The notes under the pieces: model-generated
Databases searched by the model: none
The model's input: only the letters and a program-made list of their open reading frames with translations
What the model was told of the DNA's origin: nothing
Translations under genes and position numbers: made by a program
In this document: in pieces, positions 44,599 to 57,213 of the stretch
How the letters are laid out: the number at the start of each line of letters is the position of its first letter
Position numbering within the stretch: position 1 is the stretch's first letter
DNA from: Puccinellia tenuiflora
Lineage: Eukaryota; Streptophyta; Magnoliopsida; Poales; Poaceae
Assembly: GCA_012064385.1 (NCBI GenBank)
Contig: QRDG01000023.1
Coordinates: 577,471 to 641,470, forward strand
Direction of reading: 5' to 3'
DNA length: 64,000 nt

Positions 44599-45607
44599 GA
44601 GCAACTCCAGCCGTCCCCGCACGAAGCCCCCCAGGACAACTTTTCGACGCCGGCGGTCCATTTTCCCCGTAGTCGCGCCCCCAGGACCCCCCCAAGGCCT
44701 CGTTTTTCGCCGGATTTGGGCCAAATTTTATCCGGCGTCCCAGGCCGAACCCAGCGCGCTGGGTTCGGCCTGGGGGCGCCGGCGAAAGGGGAAAACCGCG
44801 TGGGCCACGAACGGGTTCGTCCTTTCCTCCTCTCCTTCTCCCCGTCGCCGGCACCGACTCCTCCCTTCCGCCGCGAGATCGCCACCAAAACCACCGCCAA
44901 ACCACCGCGACGACACCCTCTGCCGTATCCCCTCCCAGCCCCAGCCGCCTCGACCCGAGAATCGCCGTCGCGGTCAAGCTTCGCGCACATCCGCCTCCAC
45001 CCTGCCCGCGAGGTGTTCGACGCTTTGCCTCGATGGACTCCGACGATGAGGAGATGCTCGCCGCTCTGCTGGACGAGGAAGCCGACTCTGCCGCCGCCGA
45101 CGACGAAGAGCACTTGCTGATGCTCGCCTGTCTGGCAGGCCTGTACGACGCCGATGCACAGCCGAAGCGCGGTGGTTCGGCACCAGGTCGGCGCAAGAGC
45201 AAGGCACGCCAGCGTGCCGAGGGGTATTGCATGCTATATGCCGACTACTTCGCCGACGATCCAGTACACGGCGAGAAGACATTTCGGCGCCGTTTCAGGA
45301 TGAATCGGCACCTTTTCCTTAAGATTTTGCATGGCGTCCGAGAGTTCGACAACTACTTCGTTTGCAAATTATTTGAAACAAATGATAAATTTGCTTTAAA
45401 AATAATGGATTTTACTAGTAAAATGGGGGTCTATGGGGGAAAACGCCGGAAAACGATTAAACGCCGAAAAACGCTGGGTTGGGGGGCAACACGGCTGGGA
45501 ATCGCGTTGCCCCCACGCCGTTTTTTTCCACCGGCACCCCAGGAGGGCCAAAAAATCGCCGGCGATTCGGCCGGGGGGGGGGGGGGGGGCAACGGCTGAA
45601 GTTGCTC
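44599..45607 (+). mobile_element. Small Harbinger derivative with transposase N-terminus
   Basis: Ends are inverted: GAGCAACTCCAGCCG at 44599 and CGGCTGAAGTTGCTC at 45593-45607 (one mismatch). The flanking 3-bp duplication is TTA (44596-44598 and 45608-45610), the PIF/Harbinger signature. A poly-G run of about 17 lies at 45573-45589. The GC-rich 5' half keeps a transposase start and the 3' half is unrelated filler, so the element is an internal deletion product. Confidence 0.88.
45033..45365 (+). pseudogene. HARBI1-like nuclease, N-terminal fragment
   Basis: ATG 45033 starts MDSDDEEMLAALL, followed by YADYFADDPVHGEKTFRRRF and RMNRHLFLKIL, the conserved N-terminal region of plant Harbinger nucleases. 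Similarity stops near DNYF (about 45357), where AT-rich sequence is joined. The catalytic DDE domain is absent. It cannot catalyse transposition but might still be transcribed. Confidence 0.8.
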
Positions 45608-45610
45608 TTA

Positions 45611-46501
45611 TCCCCTTACCCCCGTGTGCAGTATGTCACGAAGATAACGCGATCTCCCTCTTCCTTCCTCCGCTGCGAAGGGAGAGCGAAACGGGAAAAG
45701 CGTGCGGTGCGGTGCCCCGAGGAACCGAACCAAACGAACGGACGAGCGATCGGCGGGGCGTACAGCTCACGGTCAAAACGAGTGGCAGCGCGCGGCCGAA
45801 CCACACACCCTCCGTTCGGCTCCGGTTCCCACGCAGGCACTGATGACCCGACTGACCCAGGTTTTTGGTGGGCGCGATCTGTGAACTGTGAGGAGCGACG
45901 CCCACCGCCACCCCCGATCTGACCGACGTGACCCCGCGGCGAATCCCAAACCCCACATCAAACCGCATACAAAGCCGGGGCCAAGTCCGATCTGGGGCGC
46001 TCCCGGCCGCAGGATCCCGGCAACGGACGGTCCGTGATGCACCCGCCCACCCAGCAGCGGCGGCGCAGCGGGACGAGGTAGGGATCAAAGAACGTGAGGG
46101 CCTCCCGCTCCCTCCCTCCCTCCATCGTAGAAGCATTCAACAACCACGACCACGAGTCAGTCAGTCATGTGCGTGCGGCGCTGCCAAGGGTATGGGTCGC
46201 GATTAGCGGGTCCTGTCCACAGACCCAACAACCGCTGCGCCGCGGTCAGTCACGGACCCACGAGGTGCGGTCACGAGCCTTCCCCGCACCACGCGTTTCC
46301 GGTACTGACGGCCGGGGTCAAACCGCACCTACTACCTCCCGCTCGCGTTCGCGGACGGACAGGACGAGAGGCAAAGCCAGCCAAATACCAAGAGATTTTG
46401 TTTCCCCCTTCTTTATTTTACTCTTTTCCTTTTACGCATTCGCAGACGACGCCACCAACAAAAGGCGAGATGGGCCCCGCGGCCGGGCCGAGCGGGCCTC
46501 C
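45611..46501 (+). promoter_or_regulatory. Upstream region of the arginine decarboxylase gene
   Basis: About 900 bp of GC-rich DNA between the Harbinger element and the TATA box. Open frames on both strands reflect base composition. A CCTCCCGCTCCCTCCCTCCCTCC pyrimidine tract lies near 46100-46125. I can name no binding site with confidence. Confidence 0.5.
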
Positions 46502-46508
46502 TATAAAA
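46502..46508 (+). promoter_or_regulatory. TATA box of the arginine decarboxylase gene
   Basis: TATAAAA in a GC-rich setting. A start of transcription near 46530-46540 would give a leader of about 600 nt. A (CAG)n run (46547-46561) would fall in the leader. Confidence 0.7.
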
Positions 46509-46529
46509 CCGGCGCGACGCACAACCGTA

Positions 46530-47138
46530 ACCCTCACCACACCACGCAGCAGCAGCAGCAGCTCATTCATTTCCTCCCATCTCGTTCGTCTCCACCCGCC
46601 CATTCCGCCGCCGAATTCCCAACCCTAGCCAGCCGCCTGCCTCCGGTAACCAATTCGCTCGTCCGTCGCGCCGCCCACCGTTTCCCCGGATCCTCCTGAA
46701 CGCCGGCGTGGGGTGCCCAGCCTCCACCACCGGCGACGCTACCCTCCCCGCCGCGTGCGCCCCACCCGCCTGCTCCGTTTGCGGGGGTAGCCGGGGCTCC
46801 GGCCTCGGCGGCTTTCTAAGCCCCCTTCCTTACAACAGGATCCAAAATCCCGTCCTAGATTTCTTCTACCTTCCGTTCCAGAATTTTCTCTTTTGGCATC
46901 AGTAATCGTCGGAATCCCTACATACTAGAAGATTTCGATTGTTATTAATTTTGCTAATATTTTCCTTGTTGTTAATCGCCTCTCACCATTCTTTTCTTCT
47001 TCTTCGTAAGATTCTCAATTCCCCCACGCTAACACATCACCGCCAGAAACAGAAACAGAAATTACAGTACAAAAAAAAAACTCCTGACTTTTTCCCCCAC
47101 CAGTGGATTAGCTTTTCTCCGGTCGAATTTGTGACGAG
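46530..47138 (+). other. Leader (5' UTR) of the arginine decarboxylase gene
   Basis: There is no ATG anywhere from the TATA box to 47139, so the annotated start is the first AUG. A pyrimidine-rich stretch and a 10-base A-run (47070-47080) precede it. An intron is possible but I see no compelling donor and acceptor pair. Confidence 0.6.
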
Positions 47139-49265
47139 ATGCCTGCGCTAGCTGTGGACGCCACGGCACCTCTGGCGCCGCACGCCTTCAGCGCGTGCGA
47201 CGCGGCGCGCTTCGCCGCACCCGCAACGCTGCTGGGCCCCGCCGCCGACGTCTTCGCCGCCGCGGACAAGCCCGAGGCGGCCGCCTGGTCCGCCGACCTC
47301 TCCTCGGCGCTCTACAACGTCGACGGCTGGGGCGCGCCCTACTTCTTCGTCAACGACGACGGCGACATCGCCGTGCGCCCGCACGGCGCGGCCACGCTGC
47401 CCGGCCAGGAGATCGACCTCGCCAAGGTCGTCGCCAGGGCCGCCGGCTCGCTCTCCGCCGGCGGGCTCGGCCTGCCGCTGCCCCTGCTCGTGCGCTTCCC
47501 GGACGTGCTCCGCCACCGCGTGGAGGCCCTCAACGCGGCGTTCAGCTACGCCGTCAGCTCCACCGGCTACGGCGGGAGGTACCAGGGCGTGTACCCTGTC
47601 AAGTGCAACCAGGACAGGTACGTCGTCGAGGACATCGTCGAGTTCGGCGCGCCCTTCGGGTTCGGCCTCGAGGCCGGCTCCAAGCCCGAGCTGCTGCTCA
47701 CCATGAGCTGCCTCGCCGCGCGCGGCAGCCCCGACGCCCTGCTCATCTGCAACGGATACAAGGACCTCGAGTACATCTCCCTCGCCCTCATCGCACGCAC
47801 CATGGGGCTCAACACCGTCATCGTGCTCGAGCAGGAGGAGGAGCTCGACATTGTCGTCGAGGCCAGCCGCCGCCTCAACATCCGCCCCGTCGTCGGCATG
47901 CGCGCCAAGCTGCGCACCAAGCACGCCGGCCACTTCGGCGCCACCTCCGGGGAGAAGGGCAAGTTCGGCCTCAACGCCGGGGAGATACTCTCCGTCGTGT
48001 CCAAGCTCAAGGCCCTCGGTATGCTCGACTGCCTCCAGCTACTGCACTTCCACATTGGCTCCCAGATCCCCACCACCGCGCTGCTCAGCGACGGCGTCGG
48101 CGAGGCAGCGCATATCTACTGCGAGCTCGCTCGCCTCGGCGCGGCCATGCGCGTGATTGATGTTGGTGGCGGCCTCGGCATCGACTACGACGGAACTCAC
48201 TCGGCGCAGACCGACATGTCCGTGGCGTACAGCTTGGAGGAGTACGCGGCCGCCGTGGTTGCCGCCGTTGGCCGGGTCTGCGACCGCAAGGGGGTGCAGC
48301 ACCCGGTCATCTGCAGCGAGAGCGGCCGCGCGCTGGTGTCGCACCACTCCGTCCTCGTCTTCGAGGCCTTCTCGGCTTCGGCGCCTGCTTCCAGCATCGA
48401 CTCTGCCACCGCCTACCTGCTCGACGAGCTCACCGACGACTGCCGCGGCGACTACCGCAACCTCATGGCCGCCGCCGTGCGCGGTGACTTCGAGACCTGC
48501 GCTCTGTACGCCGACCAGCTGAAGCGGCGCTGCGCCGAGCAGTTCAAGGAGGGAATTCTTGGCCTGGAGCATCTCGCCGCCGTCGACGGGCTCTGCGAGA
48601 TCGTGGCGCGCGGCATGGGCGTGGCGGAGCGTCCGCGCACGTACAACATCAACCTGTCCGTGTTCACCTCCCTGCCAGACATGTGGGCCATCGAGCAGCT
48701 CTTCCCCATCATCCCCATCCAGCGCCTCCAGGAGCGTCCTGCCGTTAACGGCATCCTCTCCGACCTCACCTGCGACAGCGACGGCAAGGTGGACCAGTTC
48801 ATCGGGGGCAGGAACAGCCTTCCACTGCACGAGCTCCCCAGCCACGGCACCCGCGGCTACTACCTGGGCATGTTCCTCGGCGGCGCCTACCAGGAGGCCC
48901 TCGGCGGCCTGCACAACCTGTTCGGCGGGCCGAGCGTGGTGCGCGTGTCGCAGAGCGACGGGCCACACTGCTTCGCCGTCACCCGTGCGGCTCCCGGTCC
49001 GTCCTGCGCCGACGTGCTCCGCGCGATGCAGCACGAGCCCGAGGTCATGTTCGAGGTGCTCAAGCAGAGGACCGACGATGGTGCCACCACCGCGGCGCTC
49101 GCCAGGGCGTTCGGCTCAATGCCGTACCTGTCCTTCGACAACGAGACCGTGGAGATGGCAAGCGGGGAGAGCAGCGGCATGAGCAGCGACTCGGAGGGGT
49201 CGGCGGCCGGCGCGGCCGAGGATGACGATGACGAGTGGGAGTTCATGCGCGGGCTCACCGTGTGA
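47139..49265 (+). CDS. ADC: Arginine decarboxylase (biosynthetic, SpeA-like)
   Basis: Decarboxylates arginine to agmatine, the first step of the arginine route to putrescine and other polyamines; plant enzymes are reported in plastids and also the nucleus or cytosol. The intronless frame encodes 708 aa, normal for plant ADC. The PLP lysine is K155 in YPVKCNQ. HFHIGSQ (303-309) and the glycine loop DVGGGLGIDYDG (341-352) bind the cofactor. CSESGRALVSHH (392-403) and the DLTCDSDG segment with catalytic C545 (542-549) come from the fold-type III barrel and C-terminal sheet domains. A Ser/Asp-rich acidic tail (671-700) ends the protein. GC content, above all at third codon positions, is very high, as in many monocot genes. 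ATG 47139 is the first AUG after the TATA box. All key residues are present, so the gene looks functional. Confidence 0.97.
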   Translation: MPALAVDATAPLAPHAFSACDAARFAAPATLLGPAADVFAAADKPEAAAWSADLSSALYNVDGWGAPYFFVNDDGDIAVRPHGAATLPGQEIDLAKVVARAAGSLSAGGLGLPLPLLVRFPDVLRHRVEALNAAFSYAVSSTGYGGRYQGVYPVKCNQDRYVVEDIVEFGAPFGFGLEAGSKPELLLTMSCLAARGSPDALLICNGYKDLEYISLALIARTMGLNTVIVLEQEEELDIVVEASRRLNIRPVVGMRAKLRTKHAGHFGATSGEKGKFGLNAGEILSVVSKLKALGMLDCLQLLHFHIGSQIPTTALLSDGVGEAAHIYCELARLGAAMRVIDVGGGLGIDYDGTHSAQTDMSVAYSLEEYAAAVVAAVGRVCDRKGVQHPVICSESGRALVSHHSVLVFEAFSASAPASSIDSATAYLLDELTDDCRGDYRNLMAAAVRGDFETCALYADQLKRRCAEQFKEGILGLEHLAAVDGLCEIVARGMGVAERPRTYNINLSVFTSLPDMWAIEQLFPIIPIQRLQERPAVNGILSDLTCDSDGKVDQFIGGRNSLPLHELPSHGTRGYYLGMFLGGAYQEALGGLHNLFGGPSVVRVSQSDGPHCFAVTRAAPGPSCADVLRAMQHEPEVMFEVLKQRTDDGATTAALARAFGSMPYLSFDNETVEMASGESSGMSSDSEGSAAGAAEDDDDEWEFMRGLTV

Positions 49266-49475
49266 CATGAGGAGCTTTGCTCGCCTCGCCGTCTCCTGTA
49301 TCCTGTTGTCCTACCACTGCGTCAGTGTTACCAGCAGCAGCTGCCAGTGTTTGTATCGTGTCAGGCGTCTCGTCGCCGTTAGTATCGCCGGAGTCTTTTT
49401 GGCGCCAGTTTTTATTTCACAACATGCGTCAGTCCACTGTTTCACTTCTTTGATTGAATAAGAATATGAACTTGT
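49266..49475 (+). other. 3' UTR of the arginine decarboxylase gene
   Basis: Moderate GC, ending with GATTGAATAAGAATATGAAC and TTGTAATAC around 49452-49480, plausible near-upstream poly(A) elements. Confidence 0.6.
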
Positions 49476-50752
49476 AATACTACCAAGTTTCTTTCGAATA
49501 ATCATTTACTTGTTCTTTATTCCTTCTACTAAATTTTATATGTTGCTGAATGAGATGAGGATGTGTGGACTCAATCCTCCACTCCTGCCCATCATATTTC
49601 TCTCTCCTACTCCTATGTTCGGTGCTTGTGCGGCTGTGCTGCCTTCTGTGATTCTTTCGTCCTTGTGGCCGCTTTCGAATCTTCAATCAGCTGGACCTGG
49701 AAACATCGAGCAGTGCTAGCATTTGTCTCACCTTACACTTTTAGAAAAATGCTGCTTTGGATGCAATATTCTGTTCTTTGTCTGCTCGAGCTAGAAGAAG
49801 ACGACGACGAGGTCATCAAAGTGCAAAGGCACAGCACGACGCAGAGGTTCTCGAGGCGAGGTGAGACCGTGAGAGGGAAGAAGTGGCGGGAAAGAAACGG
49901 CCACCTGGGCCTCTCAGATTATGCTAGTATTTTTTTACCTGCAAAGATTCTTTGCTCGATCGCGCCGGTCCGCACATGCCTCTCCCTGTCTGCAAGCATT
50001 CAATCGGTTCGGGATCGCTGAATATAAACCATAAATATTCGGATCGCCAGGTCCAATTCATCCAACGCTGTGCTGCCCTGATAGTGAAAAGGACTTGTAC
50101 CGACAGCATAAAGCCATCACTTTTGTAACTAAATTTACCAAATGATACCAGTTTACGTCCATGGGATAAAAACCATCGAATTTTCTAAGTTTTTCTGAAA
50201 ACACTAATCAACGATTAAGAGAGAGTTGACGCTATTTTCTAACAGGTGGATCCATTTGCCGGGATTGATGTGGCAGAAACAAGAGCAAGTTTCTGAGATG
50301 GACTGGATCCCACATGTCAGCCCAATTAAAAAATATATATATCTAAAAATCAAAATGCCAACATGGGTCATCTCCTTCCTCCTGCTGCGGACAGCCGTGG
50401 CCGTCGGCAACACCCTTGCCACCCGTGTCTCGCACCTCCACGAGCCTCTCCATGGATTTGGCCACGACCAACATACCTATCCATGGCGACGTGGCCACAA
50501 CCAGCATGCCTAGCCATGACGTCGTCCATGAGCAGGAGGGTGTGGTGGCATTCCTCAGCCGAGAGGAGAGGAAAGGGGTCGCGACGAAGTATCTGGACAA
50601 CGAGCTCGGGGAGTGCGATGACGACGCTGGAGCCAAGCGCGAGCGCGGCCCGGAGAAGAGTACCATGTCACGACTGGTTACCGGATACGTGGGTGGTGGG
50701 TAAGCGGCAGCTAAGTGTTAAGCCCTGAAGTCTTACTCGTGTCGCGTGGTAG
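49476..50752. other. Intergenic sequence, nothing recognised
   Basis: No supported gene. A 95-codon plus frame (50416-50703) and its minus counterparts have no domain. A TATATATATCTAAAAATC AT-rich patch lies near 50334. Confidence 0.4.
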
Positions 50753-50755
50753 TAA

Positions 50756-51307
50756 GACCATCTCTAGCAGATCCCGTATAATCCCCTCGGCCCGAAGAGG
50801 AGGATGAGTACCGGTTGCCTCCGATGCCGGAGGGGGAGTTCATCATCATCACCGCGGGTGGTAGAGGATCCGTGGGATGTAGTTAGGAAGTGCTAAGGGA
50901 CCACGTCATGCGGGCTATGCAGCGGACCGAGCAAGCCGACGATGAGGTCAAGGCCGCCACCGCCGCGTTTGACGAAGGCGCTCCTGGTGCCGCGAAGGAC
51001 GAACACGAGGTTGCGTGGGCGCTACGACGGAAGACAGAGAAGGAACACCTCGGCTACCCCTAGATCGTGCTCCAAGTCGGCGAAGAAGAAGTTAATTTTT
51101 TTTCTTCAGTTTAGTTCTAGTTTAGTTCTAGGTAGTTTCAGTTTGTAAAATATAAAAAATCTCGCGCGAAACTTGATGTTTGAATATCCAGTATGGTTAC
51201 CGTGGATCTGTTCTTCCTCTTTTCTTTTCATATGGGATAATTTTTTTCCTGGTCACCCGATATTTATTTTTTCGGTACGAAATTATAGGGGATCTGCTCT
51301 AACACCG
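50756..51307. mobile_element. Harbinger-like MITE (552 bp)
   Basis: The left end TCTAGCAGATCCCGTATAAT and the right end, in inverse, TTAGAGCAGATCCCCTATAAT form imperfect inverted repeats. TAA at 50753-50755 and 51308-51310 fits a 3-bp duplication. The interior keeps GC-rich coding-like sequence (50790-51065) but no full frame. Confidence 0.55.
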
Positions 51308-51310
51308 TAA

Positions 51311-53430
51311 CAGCGTACTTCAGGTTCAGTAACTCCGGACACCTGTTTCTCTCTATCTGCCACTTCCAAATAATTAAAGGGATACATGACAAGTTCTTTT
51401 TGAGCTGCTAGTATTTCAACTTTTTTCGAAGCGCCCGTGATCAGATGACTGTTGTTCAGATGCCATCTTGAAGACAACAATGGTGCGTACCGCATACGTA
51501 CGCATAACATGGTTATTCCACTGTGACCAACCGGGGTTGCTCTCCGGCCTCCACATACCACAACAGTTTATCATGCAAATGAAGAGCAGCTTGCAGGAGG
51601 GACTGCGATCGGTGAGAGCGAACCTGTGACCAAACAGGTGCGTGACTGCGTGTGGGTTAGCCGTCCGATAATGCTTGGTTCTCATGCTATCCATCGCCCA
51701 GAAGCAGGAACGAATGTCTCCAGTTTGCTGTTGATCAGGCATGATTCTTGGTGGCCATGATGCATCACTTTCCGAATCTGACCGGCATCTTCTACACTCG
51801 CGACGCGATCTGGACCGTCCGTTTCGTGATCGGGCGGCCTAAAGCACCAGCACAGCATGTGGTGTGTGTTCCTAGACGCCGATCGAGATGGTTGGGAGGG
51901 CAGTGCGTGCAGGGACCTGCAGGTGGCCTTTCGACACTTGTTTCTCCTCGGCATCTATGGCGTTTCCAGACCAGATCCAACACCTGCATATGGGAGGACA
52001 CACGTCGTGTACACGTTTATATATACTCCGTATAAAGCTATCAGGAGAATCGGGAGCTTTGTCTTGCTGTTATATCAATCATCAGTGCCCAGCTACGCCG
52101 CCGTGCAAATGTTGCGTTGTGATGCACGCATTACCGGGACACATCACGTTTGGTTCTGTTCAGAGCTTGCCGTCTGGTATTATGCGATAAGAATCTTGCT
52201 AGCCACTGTTAATTGTCGATCGACGATCATGTCACGGTGTCCATCTTCGGTCGGCAGCGGTACAGTAGCCGCACCATTAGGCGCTGAACGAATAACACTT
52301 TTCTGCACAAGTCAAGTGTGAGCACGAGCGCTCTGTCTTGTTCTGCGTGCCTTCACCACGGCCCATTTCCGGAAGGCGAATGCTAGTCACAAATTTGGCA
52401 GAGAGCATAATCTCTTTTTTCTAGCCTCATCCTATGTTATTCTCAAAAATCTCCAGACACATCTATTTTGAAAGTCGTAGGTACTAGTTCAGACAGAATA
52501 TGTTAAAGCAGCGAACGCATTGAACCAAATGGTTTTCTACCATCTCATCTAGTAACTATCTCTGTTGTGCCAATGGATGGAGTCGACACGACGGGAGATA
52601 ACGAGATGACCATCTGCTTGAGGACATGTTTCACTCACTTGACCTGCACAAGTGGCATTCTCTTACTGCTTTCGTTCGACAGAGATCTACCGCGAGCGCA
52701 TAGATTCCAGCAGATGAAAGAACATATCGGTTTGGGTAAAGCAGAGGCTGGAAGGTCACAGGTAAGCGTGGCTGATCCACCACGGTCAGAGGAGGGAAAG
52801 AGTAGACAACTCAAACTGCAATACGTAATCTGTTTCTTCACAGGCGTGAAGCTTCATACAACGGAAGCATCAAGTCTCTCCATTCTCTCTTTTATTCTTT
52901 TATTTTCTGCATGTCATCCTCATGTTTCACAGGGCCTGTTTGGAGTTTCACCAGAAATATCTGGAAAAGGAGAGCAAAGTGGACTTATGGCAGGAACAGG
53001 GCAGCTTCCTGATGCTGTAAAATAAAATCCAGGACTCGGTGGCGCGGTCAAAGGTCAAGCTAGCAACAACCGTTCATAGGAACAGCGACATCTGGAGCAT
53101 GTCCAAGGCCGGTCAAGCTCAGTTTCTCAAATAATGCGACACGTTTGTCCGGCAGCTGCAACAGTTTTCTGCACAACAACTATGGGAGTACCTTAATCGT
53201 GTAGTACCACGGATGCACTGGTCGATTATTTAATCAGCGGGTTCATTTTAAACTGTTGTACTGGTACGATCCTGTCAATTTGGAATCTAGATAGATAGCA
53301 TATTCGTAGGCGGCTGCTTGCCGTCTGGGCGTGGCCATGGGATGTGTCGACTGCCCTGATCGCCCAACCGCAAGTTCCTTGTCTCACTAACCGGCAAAAA
53401 CTTTGTTTTTGCTAGCTATGCATTTTAATT
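51311..53430. other. Intergenic sequence, nothing recognised
   Basis: No domain-bearing frame. The longest frames (51857-52321 and 52567-53025, plus) lack family similarity that I can see and have neutral codon use. Confidence 0.4.
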
Positions 53431-55060
53431 TCATGCGAAGCAACAATAATAATGAAAAAACAATGGAAAAAAGAAGAAAAAAAAATCATTTTTTGCATGC
53501 CCATAGTTCCGGTTTCGCCTTATCGGACCGTTAGAAGGAAAACACTTACAATCAACCCACCGATCGTTGGAAAAATATCGGTCATCCTGACCAGCGCACT
53601 CCGCGGCCTCGAGGGCACCATCCACCCGCACGATACCAAGGAGAGAATCTCCTGCATCCCACCACCCCCACAACTCGTGCTACTCCACCGCGTTGCTCCG
53701 CGGCAGCTGCCTGCTGGGTCGCTCACCTTTCTCCGCACTCCCCTTCTTCTCTATGGAAGCCCTCAAGCTCAGAGCCATCAATGGTTATGGCCATGGAAGT
53801 TTCAAATCGAAGGTGTCCTAGTGTCTCGAGTCCAAAAGGTCGAGAAATCAGTTGGACGGGTCCGGGGTCACCTTCTCCAATGCCGATGCGGCTTAGGCGA
53901 GTTTTTTCTCCGTAAAATTTTCGATGTTGTATATGTTGAATATTCTGTACCAAATGTGAACATACGAGATGTTGCAATGTTTACTTGGGCGTTTGTCACA
54001 AGTTTGTGTTTCCCCTTAGATTTTTCATGTTTTATCAGTGATTTAAAAATGTAATGAAATGGTAAATTATTTGTTGAAAAGCAGACGACAGATGATGCAA
54101 GTTTTTGTGGCGACTGCTACAAGTTGTGTGTTTTTTTATATTGTTCGATGATGTTTATGTACTTTAAAAAATGTTGCAAACACATATTTGTTTTGTTGTA
54201 ATTGATTGTGACATTTGTTGAAATAGATCGTAATGTTTGTTGCAATTCAATCTCTATCAAATTCATTGTTTGCTTAATCACTTTTTTTATTGTTGCAAAC
54301 ACATTGTCTTTTCTTGTGATAGTTTGCGGTTTTGCAGAAATTATTAATGATTTTTTGTTACAAATCAATCTACAACAAGATTGCTGTCTAACCATTTTTT
54401 TGCAACATTTTTTAAAGTGCTGCAATATTTTTGTTGTAATAATACATTTTTCTCTACGAGGGTGAAGATTTTTGTTGCAATGCTCTCTGTTCTTGGAGTA
54501 AATCATCACAGTGACATATTTGCTGTAAGGAAGGTTAGAGTCAAAAGATATACCCCTTCATTTAAGTGGAGTAGCTCGGGACTAGGGGCTGATTTCACGA
54601 AAAAGGAGGAAAAAAGATGCAAAACTACGTTTAGACTAGTTGCAGACGTTAAATGCTGATCGATCAGCCGACCGACGCATAGCTTCGGCCCTGTTGGTAT
54701 TCAGAAAAGTGCATCCACATCTGGTCCAATTTTCCTTTTTAGAGATCATCTGGTCCAATTTGTCGGGGCCCCTTATAGACTTGAAAAGAAGATAACATTT
54801 GAAAACGTTGACGTGCACTCTTTTGAAACATGATTTCGCACGTTCAGCGCAGGTATTTGTATCACGGATGTTATTACCTACAAAAGGAAATTTAATTGCA
54901 TGCCCATAGTTTCGGTTTCGCCTTATCCGGTTGTTGAGATTTCATGAAATGCGTCGATCATCTGGTCCAGTTTGACGGGGGCATGATAATGAAAACGTTG
55001 ACGTGCACTCTTTGAACTTTGAAACAGGATGCGTACATGTCGCCAGACGAGAGATCAGTG
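53431..55060. repeat. Repeat-rich stretch with two pairs of dispersed duplications
   Basis: GCATGCCCATAGTTYCGGTTTCGCCTTATC occurs at 53495-53524 and 54898-54927. TCATCTGGTCCA... with GAAAACGTTGACGTGCACTCTTT occurs at 54746-54831 and 54958-55026. Between them (53930-54500) lies AT-rich DNA with many TTGTTGCAA motifs, likely an old transposon. No gene is supported. Confidence 0.65.
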
Positions 55061-56305
55061 GTTGTTGAAGTTGGTACGGCTTTGGACTTGGGGATATCAA
55101 AGCCAAAAAATTCGTCCAAAAAGCCGGTGTTTTCTACATAGTCGTTGGTGCGACGCTGGGATGCGACATCGGGGCCGGCAAGCGCATATACTCCATGTTG
55201 GACTAGCCACAGCCAGTGCGCGCGCGGCGGCCGCAGCCTAGCTAGCTCGATCGGCGGTAGTTACACAATGCACGTGCGTCGTGTAGCTGTTGAACTAATC
55301 GGTTCCGACCTGGTGTACAATTGAATATCACGAAATTGAGTACGTTGCTAAAGAAGAAGACCAGCGATCGAGTGTGCCAAGTCTGCCAACAAAAGCTGAA
55401 TGATTCAGGATAATAGTTAAGAAATGTCCGGAAGAAGTTAGAACATGTGTAACAGCTGTCCTGAGTGCTAAGTACACCTTAAGGCTTTTTTTTTTTTTAA
55501 CATGTTGATGCTTTCTTGGGAAGTGTATGCTAGATAAGCCTAGATGTGCAACTTGTTGGATCAGCCACTTGTCATCTTTTATACTCCGAATAGATGCATT
55601 TTCTTTTTGGCTGCGATGATGTGGTTTCAGGGTGAAACGATGTTGGCAAGAGGATCAGACTTGGTGTTGGAGTTTGTCACTGTGTTTGGTAAGATAAGAG
55701 ACCGAAGCAATGTGTACGTGTTGCGTGCTTGTATTACGTGCTCGATCATCCGATTAATTGTAGATTAGGTTCCGGTTTTGTTCTGATTCTATTCATCCAT
55801 TACATGCTCGAAAGGATAAGGCTGAATGGAAAACGAGGTCAAGATATTTGAATGTGAACTCGCATCGCATGCAGGACACCGTGACCTAAGTACCATGAGA
55901 CCAATACGTAGAAGAATTCTAGGAGTAGCACTGAAGCTCATGATCAGACGGCTGACGTTTGACTGTTTCATGAGTCTATCTATCGGCCGGTCCTTCACTA
56001 ACGATCTCCCGGACTGGGTCTTCGCTTTGACGTGTAAGTTTGCCACGCCTAAACGCTTCAATTTGCCAAAAAAAGAAAACGACTTCTGATCGAAAATATA
56101 TGCAGCAATATGAATACAAGGATTTGAATTTTGTACCCACGCATTTTGTTTTCGTTTCCGAAAAAGAAAAACAGAGTAATGGACTCCACAGTTCTATGTA
56201 CATGCATCCACTTGAGTTGAGTGTTTCTTTGTACCATACGACTCCCTCTCGTTGTCAATTTTGTGGCCTCTGCTGACTACTTCCGATCTACTACCTTGGT
56301 AAGCT
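55061..56305. other. Intergenic sequence, nothing recognised
   Basis: No supported gene, RNA or structured repeat. Confidence 0.4.
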
Positions 56306-57213
56306 TACGGGTGTGTTTGGTAGCCTGGTTCCCTTCAGATAATCTCCCTCCAACCAGGCCCAGAAAATATTTGGGTGTTTGGTAGCCTGTGTGCTGCCTC
56401 CCAGCCCTGCCCACCTCACCCAGAAAAGGCCTCCCAGCCAGGCCGAGGAGAGAAGCAGGAATCGAGGTTCGCAACTCAGCCTGGCTGGTGTCGCCCCGAA
56501 AAATCAGCCCGCGCGCCCGATGAAAAAAATCCCGCCCGTCCCGCAAGGGGTAAACCCTCACCCCCCAACCTTTCCCGTGTAATTTCCCCTCACCTCCTCA
56601 CCCCCCAACCCTAACGCTGCTCCTGTCGCCCCCTCTCCTCCGCTCCCGCCGCCACGCAGGACGGCCACCTCGCCGCCGCTCCGTCCCGCCGGCCAGCCGC
56701 CGCTCGCCGCCACGCAGCCCGTCGACCTCACGGCCGCTCCGGCCCTGTCGCCTCCTCCAGCCGCCCCACTCCTCTGCCCCTATTGCCTCCTCCAGCCGCC
56801 CCACTCCTCTGCCCCTATTGCCTCCTCCCGTCGCCCCACTCCTCCGGCCCGCCACCACGCAGGCCGGCCACCTCGTCGTCGCTCCACCCCGTCGACAGCA
56901 CCGGCAGGGATCTCGTTGTCCTCTCTCAGATCTGCACCGGAGGACTTCTCCCTCAACTCCACGCCACCGGCAGGACCTCTACCTCCACCGACAGGACCTC
57001 TTCCTCTTCTCCAAGCTAGAGCAGCAACAGCTGCAGCTGCAAGGTGATATATCTATAATTTACACCCTGTAAATCGTGTTGGTAGTACAAATGGTGTGAT
57101 ATATCCATAATTTACAGATGTATACTCCTGTTGGCTTTAAAATGTTGAATATTTGTTGTGTGGATGGATATTTGTTGTGTGCAGCAAACATGATATGTTC
57201 TTATTTTGTTTAG

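Noticed and set aside
46708..46905. 65-codon frame in the ADC leader as a regulatory uORF
   Set aside because: It has no ATG; the only possible start is GTG and conservation cannot be judged from this window.
47148..49034. Long antisense frames (up to 331 codons) across arginine decarboxylase
   Set aside because: High third-position GC of the sense gene keeps antisense frames open; no domains.
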